Positions 32,892 to 41,267 of a DNA stretch of 64,000 nucleotides are shown in pieces (positions within the stretch are counted from its first letter, which is position 1; each line of letters starts with the position of its first letter). The DNA is taken from assembly GCF_003665095.1 (NCBI RefSeq), contig NZ_RCHV01000002.1, positions 4,140,501 through 4,204,500 of the forward strand, read 5' to 3'. The stretch comes from Streptomyces sp. Z26. GTDB lineage: Bacteria > Actinomycetota > Actinomycetes > Streptomycetales > Streptomycetaceae. The notes under the pieces were generated by a model. The model ran no database searches. It saw only the letters and a program-made list of their open reading frames with translations, and was not told the origin of the DNA. Position numbers and translations under genes: made by a program.

Positions 32892-33461
32892 TCACGTACG
32901 GCCCTCCCGCGCCGCCCGTACGCCTGCCCGCTCGCGTACGCGTGCTCCCGCGCGCCGTCGCGCCCGCCGGACCCGCGCCCGGAGCCGACCCCAGCGCCGC
33001 ACCCGACCCGTACGCCGCACCCCGCCCCGGCCCGTACCCCGCTCCGCGCCCCGGAACGGTCGCCGGAGGGGGCCCGCGCGTCTGCCGTCGCACGGCTGCG
33101 CCAGACCCGCGTCGTGCAACCGCCGGACCAGGACGTCGATCTCGCCCTCCGCCCGCCCGGCGGTGTCCGGGTGCCGGGCGGTCAGCAGGGCGGCCGCCTT
33201 CGGGACGTCCGCGCCGCGCAACAGGGCGCGCAGCACGAGCGCGGCGGGGGCGTTCAGCTCCCAGCACGCGCCGCTGCGGTCGTCGCGCAGGGCCATGCCG
33301 TCGGCGGTGGGCGTCGCGACGACGTACGAGGGCAGTTCGAGGGGGACGAACGGGGCGTCGCAGTCGGCCTGTTCGGCCTCTTCCAGTGGGCGGAGCGGAA
33401 CGGGCGGGCCGGGCGGCCCGTGGGCGCGGAAGGCGGAAGAATCCGACGAGGTCGTGGTCAT
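32892..33461 (-). CDS. PqqD-like RiPP recognition protein (lasso B1 type) with Arg-rich tail
   Basis: A 189-residue protein. Residues 46-123 read as a PqqD-type RiPP recognition element, the module that holds the leader peptide in lasso-peptide and other RiPP systems: V-V-A-T-P-T-A-D-G-M-A-L-R-D, then C-W-E-L-N-A-P-A-A-L-V-L-R-A-L, and V-L-V-R-R-L-H-D-A-G-L. Stand-alone B1 proteins are about 90 residues, so residues 124-189, extremely rich in Arg and Gly, are unusual and may be read-through of decayed DNA. The start ATG 33461 lies 22 bp after the cyclase gene, in one operon. No transglutaminase-like B2 gene follows; the next gene is glutamate decarboxylase. Confidence 0.75.
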   Translation of the reverse strand: MTTTSSDSSAFRAHGPPGPPVPLRPLEEAEQADCDAPFVPLELPSYVVATPTADGMALRDDRSGACWELNAPAALVLRALLRGADVPKAAALLTARHPDTAGRAEGEIDVLVRRLHDAGLAQPCDGRRAGPLRRPFRGAERGTGRGGVRRTGRVRRWGRLRARVRRARRRAGARVRERAGVRAAREGRT

Positions 33462-33483
33462 GGCAGCCTCTGGCTCTCCTCGT

Positions 33484-35565
33484 TCAGCGTGGGGCACGCG
33501 GCGTGCGCGGCAGGCGCGGAACGCCCGGCGTGCGCGGACCGCGTACACCGCGGGGGCGGTCGTGCGGACGGTCGTACGGGATGGGGCCGGGCACCGTGCC
33601 ACCGCCGGTGTGGGGCCCGGCGGCGGCACGGTCGTCGAGGGAACGCAGCCACGTCTCGCAGGCCAGGGTCGCGTCGAGGCCGTACAGCGTGTCGTCGTCC
33701 CGGTGGGGGCGCAGCAGCGCGCGCCGCAGCGCCGCGTCGTCGATCAACCCGTGCCGGGCCAGCTCCGAACCGTCGAACAGATCGAGGAGTTCGGCCCGGT
33801 GCCGGCCCAATCCGGCGCGCAGGTCGGCGGCGGACGGTCCGCGCGACGTACGGTCCAGCAGCTCGTCCGGTACGACGCCGCGCATGGCGGTGGTCAGCAG
33901 CGGCTTGCGGGGCCAGGGCGCGTGGCGGTCCTCCAGCCGTACGGAGAGCGCGGCGTCGAGGACGTGGTCGTCGAGGAAGGGGGCGGAGAGGGGCGGGCCG
34001 CACCCGGCGTTGACGCGGTTGGCCTGCCGTACGGACGCGCCCGTACGGCGTGCCGCCAGCAGGACACCGTGCTGGGCGCGGCCCGTGGCGAGCGCCTCGA
34101 CGGGGCTGCCAGGGCCCGCGTACCCGGAGTGCTCCGCCATGCCGGTGCCGGTGCCGGTGCCGGTTCTGGTGCCGGGGCCCGGGTCGGCGCCGATCGCGGT
34201 GGCGCGCAGCAGGCCGACGGCCGCCGCCGCCCCGTCATCCGTGACCCAGCCCGGCAGCCGTGGCGCCGGGGACCAGCCGAACGACGCCTGCCGCGGACCC
34301 GGCCGCGCGGCCCGCAGCAGCCGCGCCTGGTCGGCCACTTCGGCGGCGGGCGTACGGCGGTCGGCCAGCGCGCGGAGCAGCGCGGGCGCCGACCAGCGCG
34401 CCTGCGCGCGGTGCGCGCGCAGGTGGCGCAGGGCGGTGCGGGGGCGCGCGCGGACGAGGTCGTGCAGATATGTCGCGTCCGTTCCGAACAGCGCGTCCCC
34501 GCCGTGCCCGCCCAGATGCACCCGCGAGCCCTCCACCGCCATCGCCTCCAGCGCGTACGCGAGCCGGGCGCGCGTACGCGTCCACGCGAACGGCTCGTCC
34601 GGGTCCGCGGCCCCCGCCGCCCGGTCCCGCCCCAACCCGGCGAACAGCGCCGCCGCCCGGTCCGGCCGGTGCACCCGGTGGTGGGCGCGCGGCAGCACCC
34701 CCGCAGCCCGGTCGGCGAAGAACGCGTCGTGGCCACCGGCGTCGTGACCGCTGCCGTCGACACGACCGTCGCTGTTGCCGCCGCCGTCCCGCCCCACCGT
34801 CCGGTACGTCACCAGCCGGGCGGGCCCCCGGTCCGCGAGGAACGCCAGGCTCGCGGAGTCCGTACCGCCGGACAGCTCGGTGCTGACCGTGCCCCCGTGC
34901 GTCGTACGGGTCTGCACCGCCGCGGCCAGCGCGTCCCGTACGGCCGGGGCACCCTCCGCGAGCGGCACCGCGGGCTCCGGCGCGGTCCAGCGGCGCCGTT
35001 CGACGGCGCGGCCGTCCGGGGCCAACTCCAGCCAGCGGTCGCCGGGTACGGCGCGTACGCCGCGCCACGGCGTCGTCTCGTGCAGCGGGTACGGCGCGGT
35101 GGGTCCGGTCAGCCGCAGCGCCAGCCAGGACGGGTCCCAGTCGGCGCGGGTCAGCCGCGCCAGCACGTGCGCCGAGTCGGCCGCGACGACGGCGCCGCCG
35201 ACCCGCGCGTGGTACACGCGCCGTACGGACGCCAGCGTGCCCTGCGCGCGGACCCGCCCGGCGACCGACGCGAGCAGGTGGAAGCAGCCCGGCAGCCGGG
35301 CCACCGTACGGTCCATGTCGTGCACCGAACGCGCTCCGCGCAGCCGTTCGCGCAGCGATCCGACGGTCGCCGGGGAGCACCCGAAGACCGCCAGCCGCAC
35401 CGTGCCCACGGCCGCCACGGTCACCTCGCCGTCCGGCCAGCAGCCCATCAACCAGGGCCGCCCGGAGGCGTGTTCCACGACGTCCCTCGCCAGCGGGCGC
35501 AGTGCGCGCGCCGCGGCGAGCCCGGTGTCACCGTCCGGAAGGACCGCGAACCATTCCCCAGCCAT
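33484..35565 (-). CDS. asparagine synthetase-like RiPP cyclase (lasso C type)
   Basis: A 693-residue protein with the two-domain layout of lasso-peptide cyclases: a degenerate amidotransferase-like N-terminal half and a C-terminal ATP-dependent synthetase domain. The ATP P-loop is S-G-G-T-D-S at 232-237 and the second motif is L-G-G-H-G-G-D-A-L-F-G at about 351-361. The N-terminal residue is Met-Ala, not the Cys needed for glutamine hydrolysis, as expected for a cyclase that activates a side-chain acid by adenylation. A Thr-Gly dipeptide run from a GCCGGT repeat lies near residue 470, and about 50 Arg/Pro-rich residues close the protein. The start lies 16 bp after the candidate precursor gene with GGGAGCGGG. 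Confidence 0.85.
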   Translation of the reverse strand: MAGEWFAVLPDGDTGLAAARALRPLARDVVEHASGRPWLMGCWPDGEVTVAAVGTVRLAVFGCSPATVGSLRERLRGARSVHDMDRTVARLPGCFHLLASVAGRVRAQGTLASVRRVYHARVGGAVVAADSAHVLARLTRADWDPSWLALRLTGPTAPYPLHETTPWRGVRAVPGDRWLELAPDGRAVERRRWTAPEPAVPLAEGAPAVRDALAAAVQTRTTHGGTVSTELSGGTDSASLAFLADRGPARLVTYRTVGRDGGGNSDGRVDGSGHDAGGHDAFFADRAAGVLPRAHHRVHRPDRAAALFAGLGRDRAAGAADPDEPFAWTRTRARLAYALEAMAVEGSRVHLGGHGGDALFGTDATYLHDLVRARPRTALRHLRAHRAQARWSAPALLRALADRRTPAAEVADQARLLRAARPGPRQASFGWSPAPRLPGWVTDDGAAAAVGLLRATAIGADPGPGTRTGTGTGTGMAEHSGYAGPGSPVEALATGRAQHGVLLAARRTGASVRQANRVNAGCGPPLSAPFLDDHVLDAALSVRLEDRHAPWPRKPLLTTAMRGVVPDELLDRTSRGPSAADLRAGLGRHRAELLDLFDGSELARHGLIDDAALRRALLRPHRDDDTLYGLDATLACETWLRSLDDRAAAGPHTGGGTVPGPIPYDRPHDRPRGVRGPRTPGVPRLPRTPRAPR
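34141..34164. repeat. hexanucleotide repeat (GCCGGT)4 within the cyclase gene
   Basis: Four exact copies of GCCGGT followed by two degenerate copies. On the minus strand they encode a Thr-Gly dipeptide run. In-frame expansion or contraction would change length without frameshift. Confidence 0.9.
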
Positions 35566-35581
35566 GCCCGCTCCCGTGCGC

Positions 35582-35740
35582 CTAGTACCAGAGGAAGTCG
35601 CCGTTCCCGCCGGGCGGTGGACAGGGCCGGTGGCCGCGTACGGCGTCCCCTCCCTCGTACTCGTCGCCGCCGGGTTCCTTCGGGGTCCGGGGCCGGTGGG
35701 CCGCCGTGCGTTCCGCCATCGGTTCCTGCCGAATTCCCAT
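35582..35740 (-). CDS. candidate RiPP precursor peptide (52 residues)
   Basis: A short gene immediately upstream of the cyclase gene with a good ribosome site (AGAGGA six bases before ATG 35740). The peptide has an N-terminal half M-G-I-R-Q-E-P-M-A-E-R-T and an unusual C-terminal half ending C-P-P-P-G-G-N-G-D-F-L-W-Y. It lacks the usual lasso leader pattern (Tyr-x2-Pro and a Thr two residues before the core). If a macrolactam forms, Gly24 or Gly25 with Asp32 would give a 9- or 8-residue ring with a 20-residue tail containing one Cys. The coding call rests on position, ribosome site and C-terminal composition; the cleavage site is unknown. The 400 bp upstream hold no other gene. Confidence 0.6.
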   Translation of the reverse strand: MGIRQEPMAERTAAHRPRTPKEPGGDEYEGGDAVRGHRPCPPPGGNGDFLWY

Positions 35741-36138
35741 CGCGTCCTCTCGAATCGGCGGTGGCGGTCCGGGAATTCCGCGACCGCTTCCGGAAACAGC
35801 ATTCCTGCGTGATCGCGGCGGGAATCCCCGCACGTCCCGAAACCACTCCGTCCGGTGGCGAGGTTGCACGGCGGGCGCATCGGCCGGTGGCATACGACGG
35901 ATGTGCGCGGCGCGCGGGCAACCGCCGTACGCGCGCCGTGCGGTGAGGGGTTCGGGCGGGAGTACGCGGCGGGCGCGCGGGTTGCCGCGCAGGTCACGCG
36001 CTCCCCGGGGTGCGCGCCGGTGGCAGGGACGGCAGGGGGTGGCGCGGTGCGTGCGGGTGGGGCGCGCGGTGGAGCGGCGGACGCTGGGGGTGCTGAAACG
36101 CGCCCGACGGGGCGGGTGTTGGGAGAGGAGGGCACTCT

Positions 36139-36342
36139 ATGGACTTCACCACGGAAAGGGTGTGGTTTTCCGTATTGACCGTGCTGGGGTGCGGTCGGAA
36201 AGCTTGGTGGCAGGAAATCGCGGAGCTTTCCGGGGGCGCGAGGAGCACTCGAAGCGTGAGCCTTTCCGGAATGCGGGAAGAGGCGCGGGAAGCGAAAGTG
36301 GAGACCCCGCACGGGACTTCCGGGCGAGGGGCGGGCGAGTGA
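36139..36342 (+). CDS. possible 67-residue protein upstream of the CAP gene
   Basis: ATG 36139 is preceded by a very strong GGAGAGGAGG, and the frame ends 12 bp before the CAP gene start. The peptide begins M-D-F-T-T-E-R-V-W-F-S-V-L-T-V-L-G-C-G and is otherwise polar. Codon use is AT-rich compared with neighbours, and I recognise no family. It may be a real acquired small gene, or a leader frame in the long untranslated region of the CAP gene. The rest of 35741-36138 shows no gene. Confidence 0.3.
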   Translation: MDFTTERVWFSVLTVLGCGRKAWWQEIAELSGGARSTRSVSLSGMREEAREAKVETPHGTSGRGAGE

Positions 36343-36354
36343 GGGGAGTGGCAC

Positions 36355-36960
36355 GTGAACAGGTGGCGGGGAATTCCGGTGCGGGGCGTCGCCGTGGGGG
36401 CGGCGGCACTGTGCGGCCTGGTGCTGGCGGTGGGCGGCACGGGCCAGGCCGGAGCTGTGTGGCCCGGCGCGGACGGAGACCGCGGCGGGACGCGCGCCGA
36501 CGCGGGGACGGACCCGTTACCGCGCCCGGACCCGGGCCTGTACGCGTACGCGGGGCCCGGTACGTACACGGACGACGGTGTCGAGGCGCAGGTGGTCGCC
36601 CTCGTCAACGAGCAGCGTGCGCGGGCCGGTTGCCCCGCCCTCCACGCGGACCCGGATCTGCGGGAGGCGGCCGAGAAGCAGAGCGGGCACATGGACCGCA
36701 CGGACGAGCTGACGCACGTCGGCGCGGGCGGCTCCCGCCTGTGGGAGCGCGCGGAGGCCGCCGGGTACGCCCCGCGACGGATCGCGGAGAACGTCGCGCA
36801 CGGCCAGCGGGGCGCCGCCGCGGTCGTCGACGCCTGGATGGACAGCCCGGACCACCGGGCGAACATCCTCGACTGTTCCTACCGCGACATGGGGGTCGCC
36901 CGCGCCGGTGACGCGTCCGACCACTGGTGGGCCCAGGTCCTGGGCGCGGAGAAGACATGA
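36355..36960 (+). CDS. secreted CAP-domain (SCP/YkwD-like) protein
   Basis: A 201-residue exported protein. It has a basic start and hydrophobic signal segment (G-V-A-V-G-A-A-A-L-C-G-L-V-L-A-V), a Gly/Asp/Pro-rich linker to about residue 70, and a CAP domain: V-V-A-L-V-N-E-Q-R-A-R-A-G-C, L-H-A-D-P-D-L, Q-S-G-H-M, R-I-A-E-N-V-A-H-G-Q, and the closing W-M-D-S-P-D-H-R-A-N-I-L. The conserved His and Glu of the YkwD group are present. These proteins act outside the cell, but their biochemical role is largely unknown. GTG at 36355 has GAGGGGAG upstream. Confidence 0.93.
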   Translation: MNRWRGIPVRGVAVGAAALCGLVLAVGGTGQAGAVWPGADGDRGGTRADAGTDPLPRPDPGLYAYAGPGTYTDDGVEAQVVALVNEQRARAGCPALHADPDLREAAEKQSGHMDRTDELTHVGAGGSRLWERAEAAGYAPRRIAENVAHGQRGAAAVVDAWMDSPDHRANILDCSYRDMGVARAGDASDHWWAQVLGAEKT

Positions 36961-37037
36961 CGCCCGCCGACCGTACGACGCCGACCGGCCGGTGCCGTAC
37001 GGGCGTGCCGTGCGCACGCGCGCGGCGGGCGGCGCGG

Positions 37038-37841
37038 TCAGACCAGGCGGCGGGCGGTGGCCCAGCGGGTGAGTTCGTGGCGGTTGGACAGCTGGAGCTT
37101 GCGCAGGACGGCGGAGACGTGCGACTCGACCGTCTTGACGGAGATGAACAGCTGCTTCGCGATCTCCTTGTACGCGTATCCGCGCGCGATCAACCGCAGC
37201 ACCTCCCGTTCCCGCTGGGTGAGGCGGTCCATGTCCTCGTCGACGGGCGGCGCGTCCGTGGAGGCGAAGGCGTCCAGGACGAAGCCCGCGAGACGCGGGG
37301 AGAAGACGGCGTCGTCGTCGGCCACACGGAAGATCGCGTTGACGAGGTCGGTGCCCGTGATGGTCTTCGTGACATAGCCGCGGGCGCCACCGCGGATCAC
37401 GCCGATGACGTCCTCCGCCGCGTCGGACACGGACAGCGCGAGGAAGCGTACGGGCGCGTCGGCCGCCGCCATCATCGACGCGCTGCGGCGCAGCACCTCG
37501 ACCCCGCCGCCGCCGGGCAGGTGGACGTCCAGCAGCACGACATCGGGCCGGGTGGCCTGGATGACGGTCAGCGCCTGGTCCACGTCACCCGCCTCACCGA
37601 CGACCTCGACGCCCGTCTCGTCGGTGCGCCCGATCTCCGCCTGCACGCCCGCGCGGAACATGCGGTGGTCGTCGACCAGCACGACCCGTGCCCGCCGCTG
37701 CTCCGGCTGCGCGGCGCCGGTCGCGCCGACCCCCGGGGCCGCGTGCAGACCGGGCCCCAGCCCCGCGCCCGTGCCCGCCCCCGACCCCTGGTACGCGGAC
37801 CGTTCCGACTGCCCCTGCCGTCCCGCCGTCTCGTCGCTCAC
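37038..37841 (-). CDS. LuxR-type response regulator of a PspC-kinase two-component system
   Basis: A 267-residue NarL/FixJ-type regulator. The first 50 residues are a Gly/Ala-rich extension. The receiver domain follows with V-V-L-V-D-D-H-R-M-F, phospho-acceptor Asp in V-V-L-L-D-V-H-L-P, and Lys in Y-V-T-K-T; the helix-turn-helix at the C-terminus has L-T-Q-R-E-R-E-V-L-R-L-I and V-K-T-V-E-S-H-V-S. The GTG start overlaps the stop of the kinase gene (GTGA), so both are translated together. It is the partner of the kinase just upstream, and likely regulates the divergent PspC-membrane gene. Confidence 0.95.
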   Translation of the reverse strand: MSDETAGRQGQSERSAYQGSGAGTGAGLGPGLHAAPGVGATGAAQPEQRRARVVLVDDHRMFRAGVQAEIGRTDETGVEVVGEAGDVDQALTVIQATRPDVVLLDVHLPGGGGVEVLRRSASMMAAADAPVRFLALSVSDAAEDVIGVIRGGARGYVTKTITGTDLVNAIFRVADDDAVFSPRLAGFVLDAFASTDAPPVDEDMDRLTQREREVLRLIARGYAYKEIAKQLFISVKTVESHVSAVLRKLQLSNRHELTRWATARRLV

Positions 37842-39169
37842 GACTCCGTCGCCCTCTCCATCTCCAGCTCGACCTCTGTCCCTTCACCCGGTGTGGACCG
37901 GATGCGGGCGGTGCCCCCGTGGCGTTCCATGCGGCCGATGACCGACTCCCGTACACCCATCCTGTCGTCCGGCACCGCGTCCAGGTCGAAACCGGGACCG
38001 CGGTCGCGTACGGACACGAAGACCGTGCGCCCCTCCACCTCGGCGAAGACCTGCACCGTGCCGTTCTCGCCACCGTACTTGGCGGCGTTGACCATCGCCT
38101 CGCGCGCGGCCTGGATCTGGGCGCCGAGCGGCTCGTCGAGCGGGCAGTCACCGACGCACACGACCTCCACCGCCACCCCGTGGTAGTCCTCGACCTCCGC
38201 GGCGACCGCCTTGACGGCCTCCGCGACGGACTCCGGCGCTTCCTCCTGGCCGCCCGCGCCGCCCTCGGGCTTGTAGAGCCAGGCCCGCAGGTCGCGTTCC
38301 TGCGCGCGGGCGAGGCGGGTGACCTCGCGGGAGTCGTCGGCGTTCCGCAGGATGAGGGTGAGCGTGTGCAGTACGGAGTCGTGGACGTGCGCGGCGACCT
38401 CGGCCCGTTCCTGCGCGCGGATGCGCATGAGCCGTTCCTCGGAGAGGTCCTGCATCATCCGCACCAGGTACGGACCCGCCAGCAGCGCGATGCCGACCAG
38501 CACGGCCAACGACGCCTGGAGCACGGGCCCGAGGTGCCGCGCCGAGCCCTGCATGACGACGATGCCGCTGACGCCGACCGCGACCAGCACCACGCCCGCG
38601 GCGCTCCGCACCAGCGGCAGCACGCCCTTGCGGCGGCTGACCGCCGCCCAGTGCGCGCGGCGGGCGTTGTCCGCCTGGCGCCACACGACGGCGACGCCGA
38701 GGCCGATGAGGAGCAGCGGCCAGAGGTACGCGTTCGCGGGCCCGAACGGCATGTTCGCCACCAGGGTGCCCACCACCGCCGTCATGGCCAGCAGCGCGAG
38801 GACCTGCCCCTTGTCGAGCTTCCGCAGCCGCCCCCGGCGACGACCGCGCGCGCTCCGCCCCTGCTCGGTGCCCGCCCCCGTGCCCACGGCCTCCGCGGCG
38901 GGCCGGGAGACGGCACCGACGCCGCCGGTGCCGAGCGGGACGACGAACCAGAAACCGGCGTACAGCAGCACGCCCAGCCCGTTCGCCGTGCACAGCGCCA
39001 GGAACACGATCCGTACCCAGGAGACCGGCAGCGCCAGGTGCCCCGCCAGGCCGCGGGCGACACCGCCGAGCATGCGTCCGTCCGCGGAGCGGTAGAGCTT
39101 CCGCAGCGGCGGTTCGTCGGCGGTCGTCGCGGGGCGCGGGGCGCGCGCGGCCGGGGCGGGGGCGGTCAT
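37838..39169 (-). CDS. PspC-domain sensor histidine kinase
   Basis: A 443-residue membrane kinase. Residues about 25-90 form a PspC domain (L-Y-R-S-A-D-G-R-M-L-G-G-V-A-R-G-L-A-G-H-L) ending in a transmembrane helix, followed by three or four more helices (to about residue 235). The cytoplasmic part has the HisKA_3-like phospho-site V-A-A-H-V-H-D-S-V-L-H-T-L-T and an ATPase domain with R-E-A-M-V-N-A-A-K-Y-G and D-R-G-P-G-F-D-L. PspC-type kinases sense envelope stress. ATG at 39169 is chosen because the PspC region begins soon after it. It is divergent from the PspC multi-pass protein gene. Confidence 0.95.
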   Translation of the reverse strand: MTAPAPAARAPRPATTADEPPLRKLYRSADGRMLGGVARGLAGHLALPVSWVRIVFLALCTANGLGVLLYAGFWFVVPLGTGGVGAVSRPAAEAVGTGAGTEQGRSARGRRRGRLRKLDKGQVLALLAMTAVVGTLVANMPFGPANAYLWPLLLIGLGVAVVWRQADNARRAHWAAVSRRKGVLPLVRSAAGVVLVAVGVSGIVVMQGSARHLGPVLQASLAVLVGIALLAGPYLVRMMQDLSEERLMRIRAQERAEVAAHVHDSVLHTLTLILRNADDSREVTRLARAQERDLRAWLYKPEGGAGGQEEAPESVAEAVKAVAAEVEDYHGVAVEVVCVGDCPLDEPLGAQIQAAREAMVNAAKYGGENGTVQVFAEVEGRTVFVSVRDRGPGFDLDAVPDDRMGVRESVIGRMERHGGTARIRSTPGEGTEVELEMERATES

Positions 39170-39431
39170 GTACCGATCGTCACACGGGACACCCGTACGG
39201 ACATCAGGGTCGGGCCCTGAGGCTCCCCCGACCTTCACGCCGGCTTCACGGACGGCCCGCCGAAGTACGGCGCGGGGGAGGGGTGTACGGGACGGGCACG
39301 TACCGGAGGCGGCGTACGGGACGGAGGCATGAGGGAGACGGTGAGGGACGGTGGGTGGGCGTCGGATCTCAGGGGTCTGTCCGGGTCGGGCCCCGATACC
39401 CTCCGCGCCCCGGGCAGGTCACCATGGGTGC

Positions 39432-41267
39432 ATGGCCGAAGACCAGCAGCCGCCGTCGTACGGCGAAGGACCGCCGACGGGTGGCGCACGCCCCGCGGCG
39501 GACCCGCGGACCGCGCGCGCTGCTGCCGCCCCGACCCGCCCGGCGCCCGACCCGGCTTCGCCTCCGGCGGCGCACGCCTCGTCGCCTCCCGCGCCGCCCG
39601 CCTCGTCGTACCCGTCCCGTGTGCCGCAGCCGGACGACGGTACGGCGGTGCCGGACGAGACCGGTGAGGTGCGGATCGTACGGAGCCGGAAGCACCGGGT
39701 CGTCGGCGGTGTGTGCGGCGGCCTCGGCCGGTACTTCGACCTCGACCCGGTGGTCTTCCGCGTCCCCCTCGTGGCCCTCTCCCTGATCGGCGGGCTGGGC
39801 CTCGTCGGGTACGGCTTCGCGTGGCTGCTGCTGCCCGCCGAGGGTGAACGGGAGAACGAGGGGCGGCGGTTGCTGTCCGGCCGCGTCGAGGGCACCTCGC
39901 TCACCGCCATCCTGATGGCGCTCGTCGGCTGCGGCCTCTTCCTCGCCTCCATCGACACGAACCAGTCGTCGGCGTCGATCGGGGTCGCCGCGGCGGTGTT
40001 CGGCGCCGCGTACTGGTCGCGCCGCCGCCGTACGGCCGAGGCCGCGGGCGCGCACGGCGTGCCCGTCGACCCGGCGACCGCGCACGCCGTGGCGGAGGCG
40101 CCGCCGGAGACGCAGGCGCCGCCCGCGCCGTTCGCGCCGTCGTGGTGGCGCGAGCCGCTGACGAAGGAGGGGCGGGGCGGCGGCTACCTGTGGGGGCCGC
40201 CGGAGCTGTGGGACCAGCTGCACGACGCCCCGGACGCGGCGGGCCACCACGAGTCGCCCTCCGGTGGACCCGGTGGACCCGGCGGGTTCGGAGCCGCCGG
40301 GGGCTTCGGGGGTTTCGGTGCCTTCGGGGGGAGCGGCGGCCTCCGCGGCTTCGGCCTGCCGGGTGGGCTGGGTGGACCCGGCGGACCGGGCGGGCCCGGC
40401 GGCTGGGGCTGGACCGGCCTCGGCGTCCCCGGCGGCCTGGGCGTCCCCGGTGGCTTCGGCGGCCCCTCCGCACCGTGGCACGGCGACGGCGACTGCCGCC
40501 CGCACCGCCACCGGCAGTCGATCGGCGGCGCGGTGTTCCTGCTGGCCTGCCTCGCCGCCTTCGTCGGCACCGCCGCGACGTGGACGACGCACCCGCTCGG
40601 GGTGACGCTCGCGGTGGGGCTCGGGTGCGCGCTGGCGGTCTTCGGGCTGGGGCTGGTGGTCAGCTCGTTCGCGGGGCGTACGGGCTTCGGCACGCTCTTC
40701 GCGGTCGTCCTGACCGCCGGGCTGCTGGCCATCGCCGTACTGCTGCCGGAGGACATCGCCACCGAGGTCGACGACCGCAGCTGGGCCCCCACCTCCGCCG
40801 CCGACCTCCGCGGCCGCTACGAGCTGGGCACCGGTCAGGGCGAACTCGACCTGGCGGGCCTCCGGTTGCGGGACGGCGCCACGGAACGGGTGGAGGCCCG
40901 CGTCGGCGCGGGCGAGCTGAAGGTGGTCGTGCCGGACGACATGGAGGTACGGGTCGTGGTGAAGGTGACGCTCGGCAGCTACCGGCTGCCGGGCGGTACG
41001 GGTACGGACTCGGGTGGCGGCGTCGACCGTACGGAGCGCCGTACGTTCGCCCCCGCCGACGGCGCGAAGCCGCGCGGGACGCTGGAGTTGCGACTCGACG
41101 TCGGGGTCGGTGACGCCAGCCTGACGCGTACGGAGCGGCGCCCCGCGTCGAAGGAGCGTGACGGCGCGGAGGCGCGTACGGAGCGTACGGAGAAGGCGGA
41201 GCGGTCGGAGGGCGCGGACCGTACGGCGCGGTCGGCGCGTACGGAGGACGAGGGGGCCGTGCGATGA
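39432..41267 (+). CDS. PspC-domain membrane protein with Gly-rich loop
   Basis: A 611-residue membrane protein. A Pro/Ala-rich N-terminus leads to a PspC domain at about residues 75-140 (I-V-R-S-R-K-H-R-V-V-G-G-V-C-G-G-L-G-R-Y-F-D-L). More helices follow, then a long loop with G-G-P-G-G-P-G-G-F-G repeats (about 275-350), three helices (about 360-435), and a C-terminal beta-rich domain of the LiaF/toastrack kind (R-V-G-A-G-E-L-K-V-V-V-P). The tail is an Arg-Thr-Glu repeat. It is divergent from the PspC kinase and is probably its target. A -10-like TACCCT (39397-39402) lies upstream. Its stop overlaps the next start (ATGA). Confidence 0.9.
   Translation: MAEDQQPPSYGEGPPTGGARPAADPRTARAAAAPTRPAPDPASPPAAHASSPPAPPASSYPSRVPQPDDGTAVPDETGEVRIVRSRKHRVVGGVCGGLGRYFDLDPVVFRVPLVALSLIGGLGLVGYGFAWLLLPAEGERENEGRRLLSGRVEGTSLTAILMALVGCGLFLASIDTNQSSASIGVAAAVFGAAYWSRRRRTAEAAGAHGVPVDPATAHAVAEAPPETQAPPAPFAPSWWREPLTKEGRGGGYLWGPPELWDQLHDAPDAAGHHESPSGGPGGPGGFGAAGGFGGFGAFGGSGGLRGFGLPGGLGGPGGPGGPGGWGWTGLGVPGGLGVPGGFGGPSAPWHGDGDCRPHRHRQSIGGAVFLLACLAAFVGTAATWTTHPLGVTLAVGLGCALAVFGLGLVVSSFAGRTGFGTLFAVVLTAGLLAIAVLLPEDIATEVDDRSWAPTSAADLRGRYELGTGQGELDLAGLRLRDGATERVEARVGAGELKVVVPDDMEVRVVVKVTLGSYRLPGGTGTDSGGGVDRTERRTFAPADGAKPRGTLELRLDVGVGDASLTRTERRPASKERDGAEARTERTEKAERSEGADRTARSARTEDEGAVR

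Noticed and set aside
32830..33100. Search for a transglutaminase-like lasso B2 protease after the PqqD gene
   Set aside because: No frame shows a Cys-His-Asp protease pattern; all are Pro/Gly/Arg-rich low-complexity reads.
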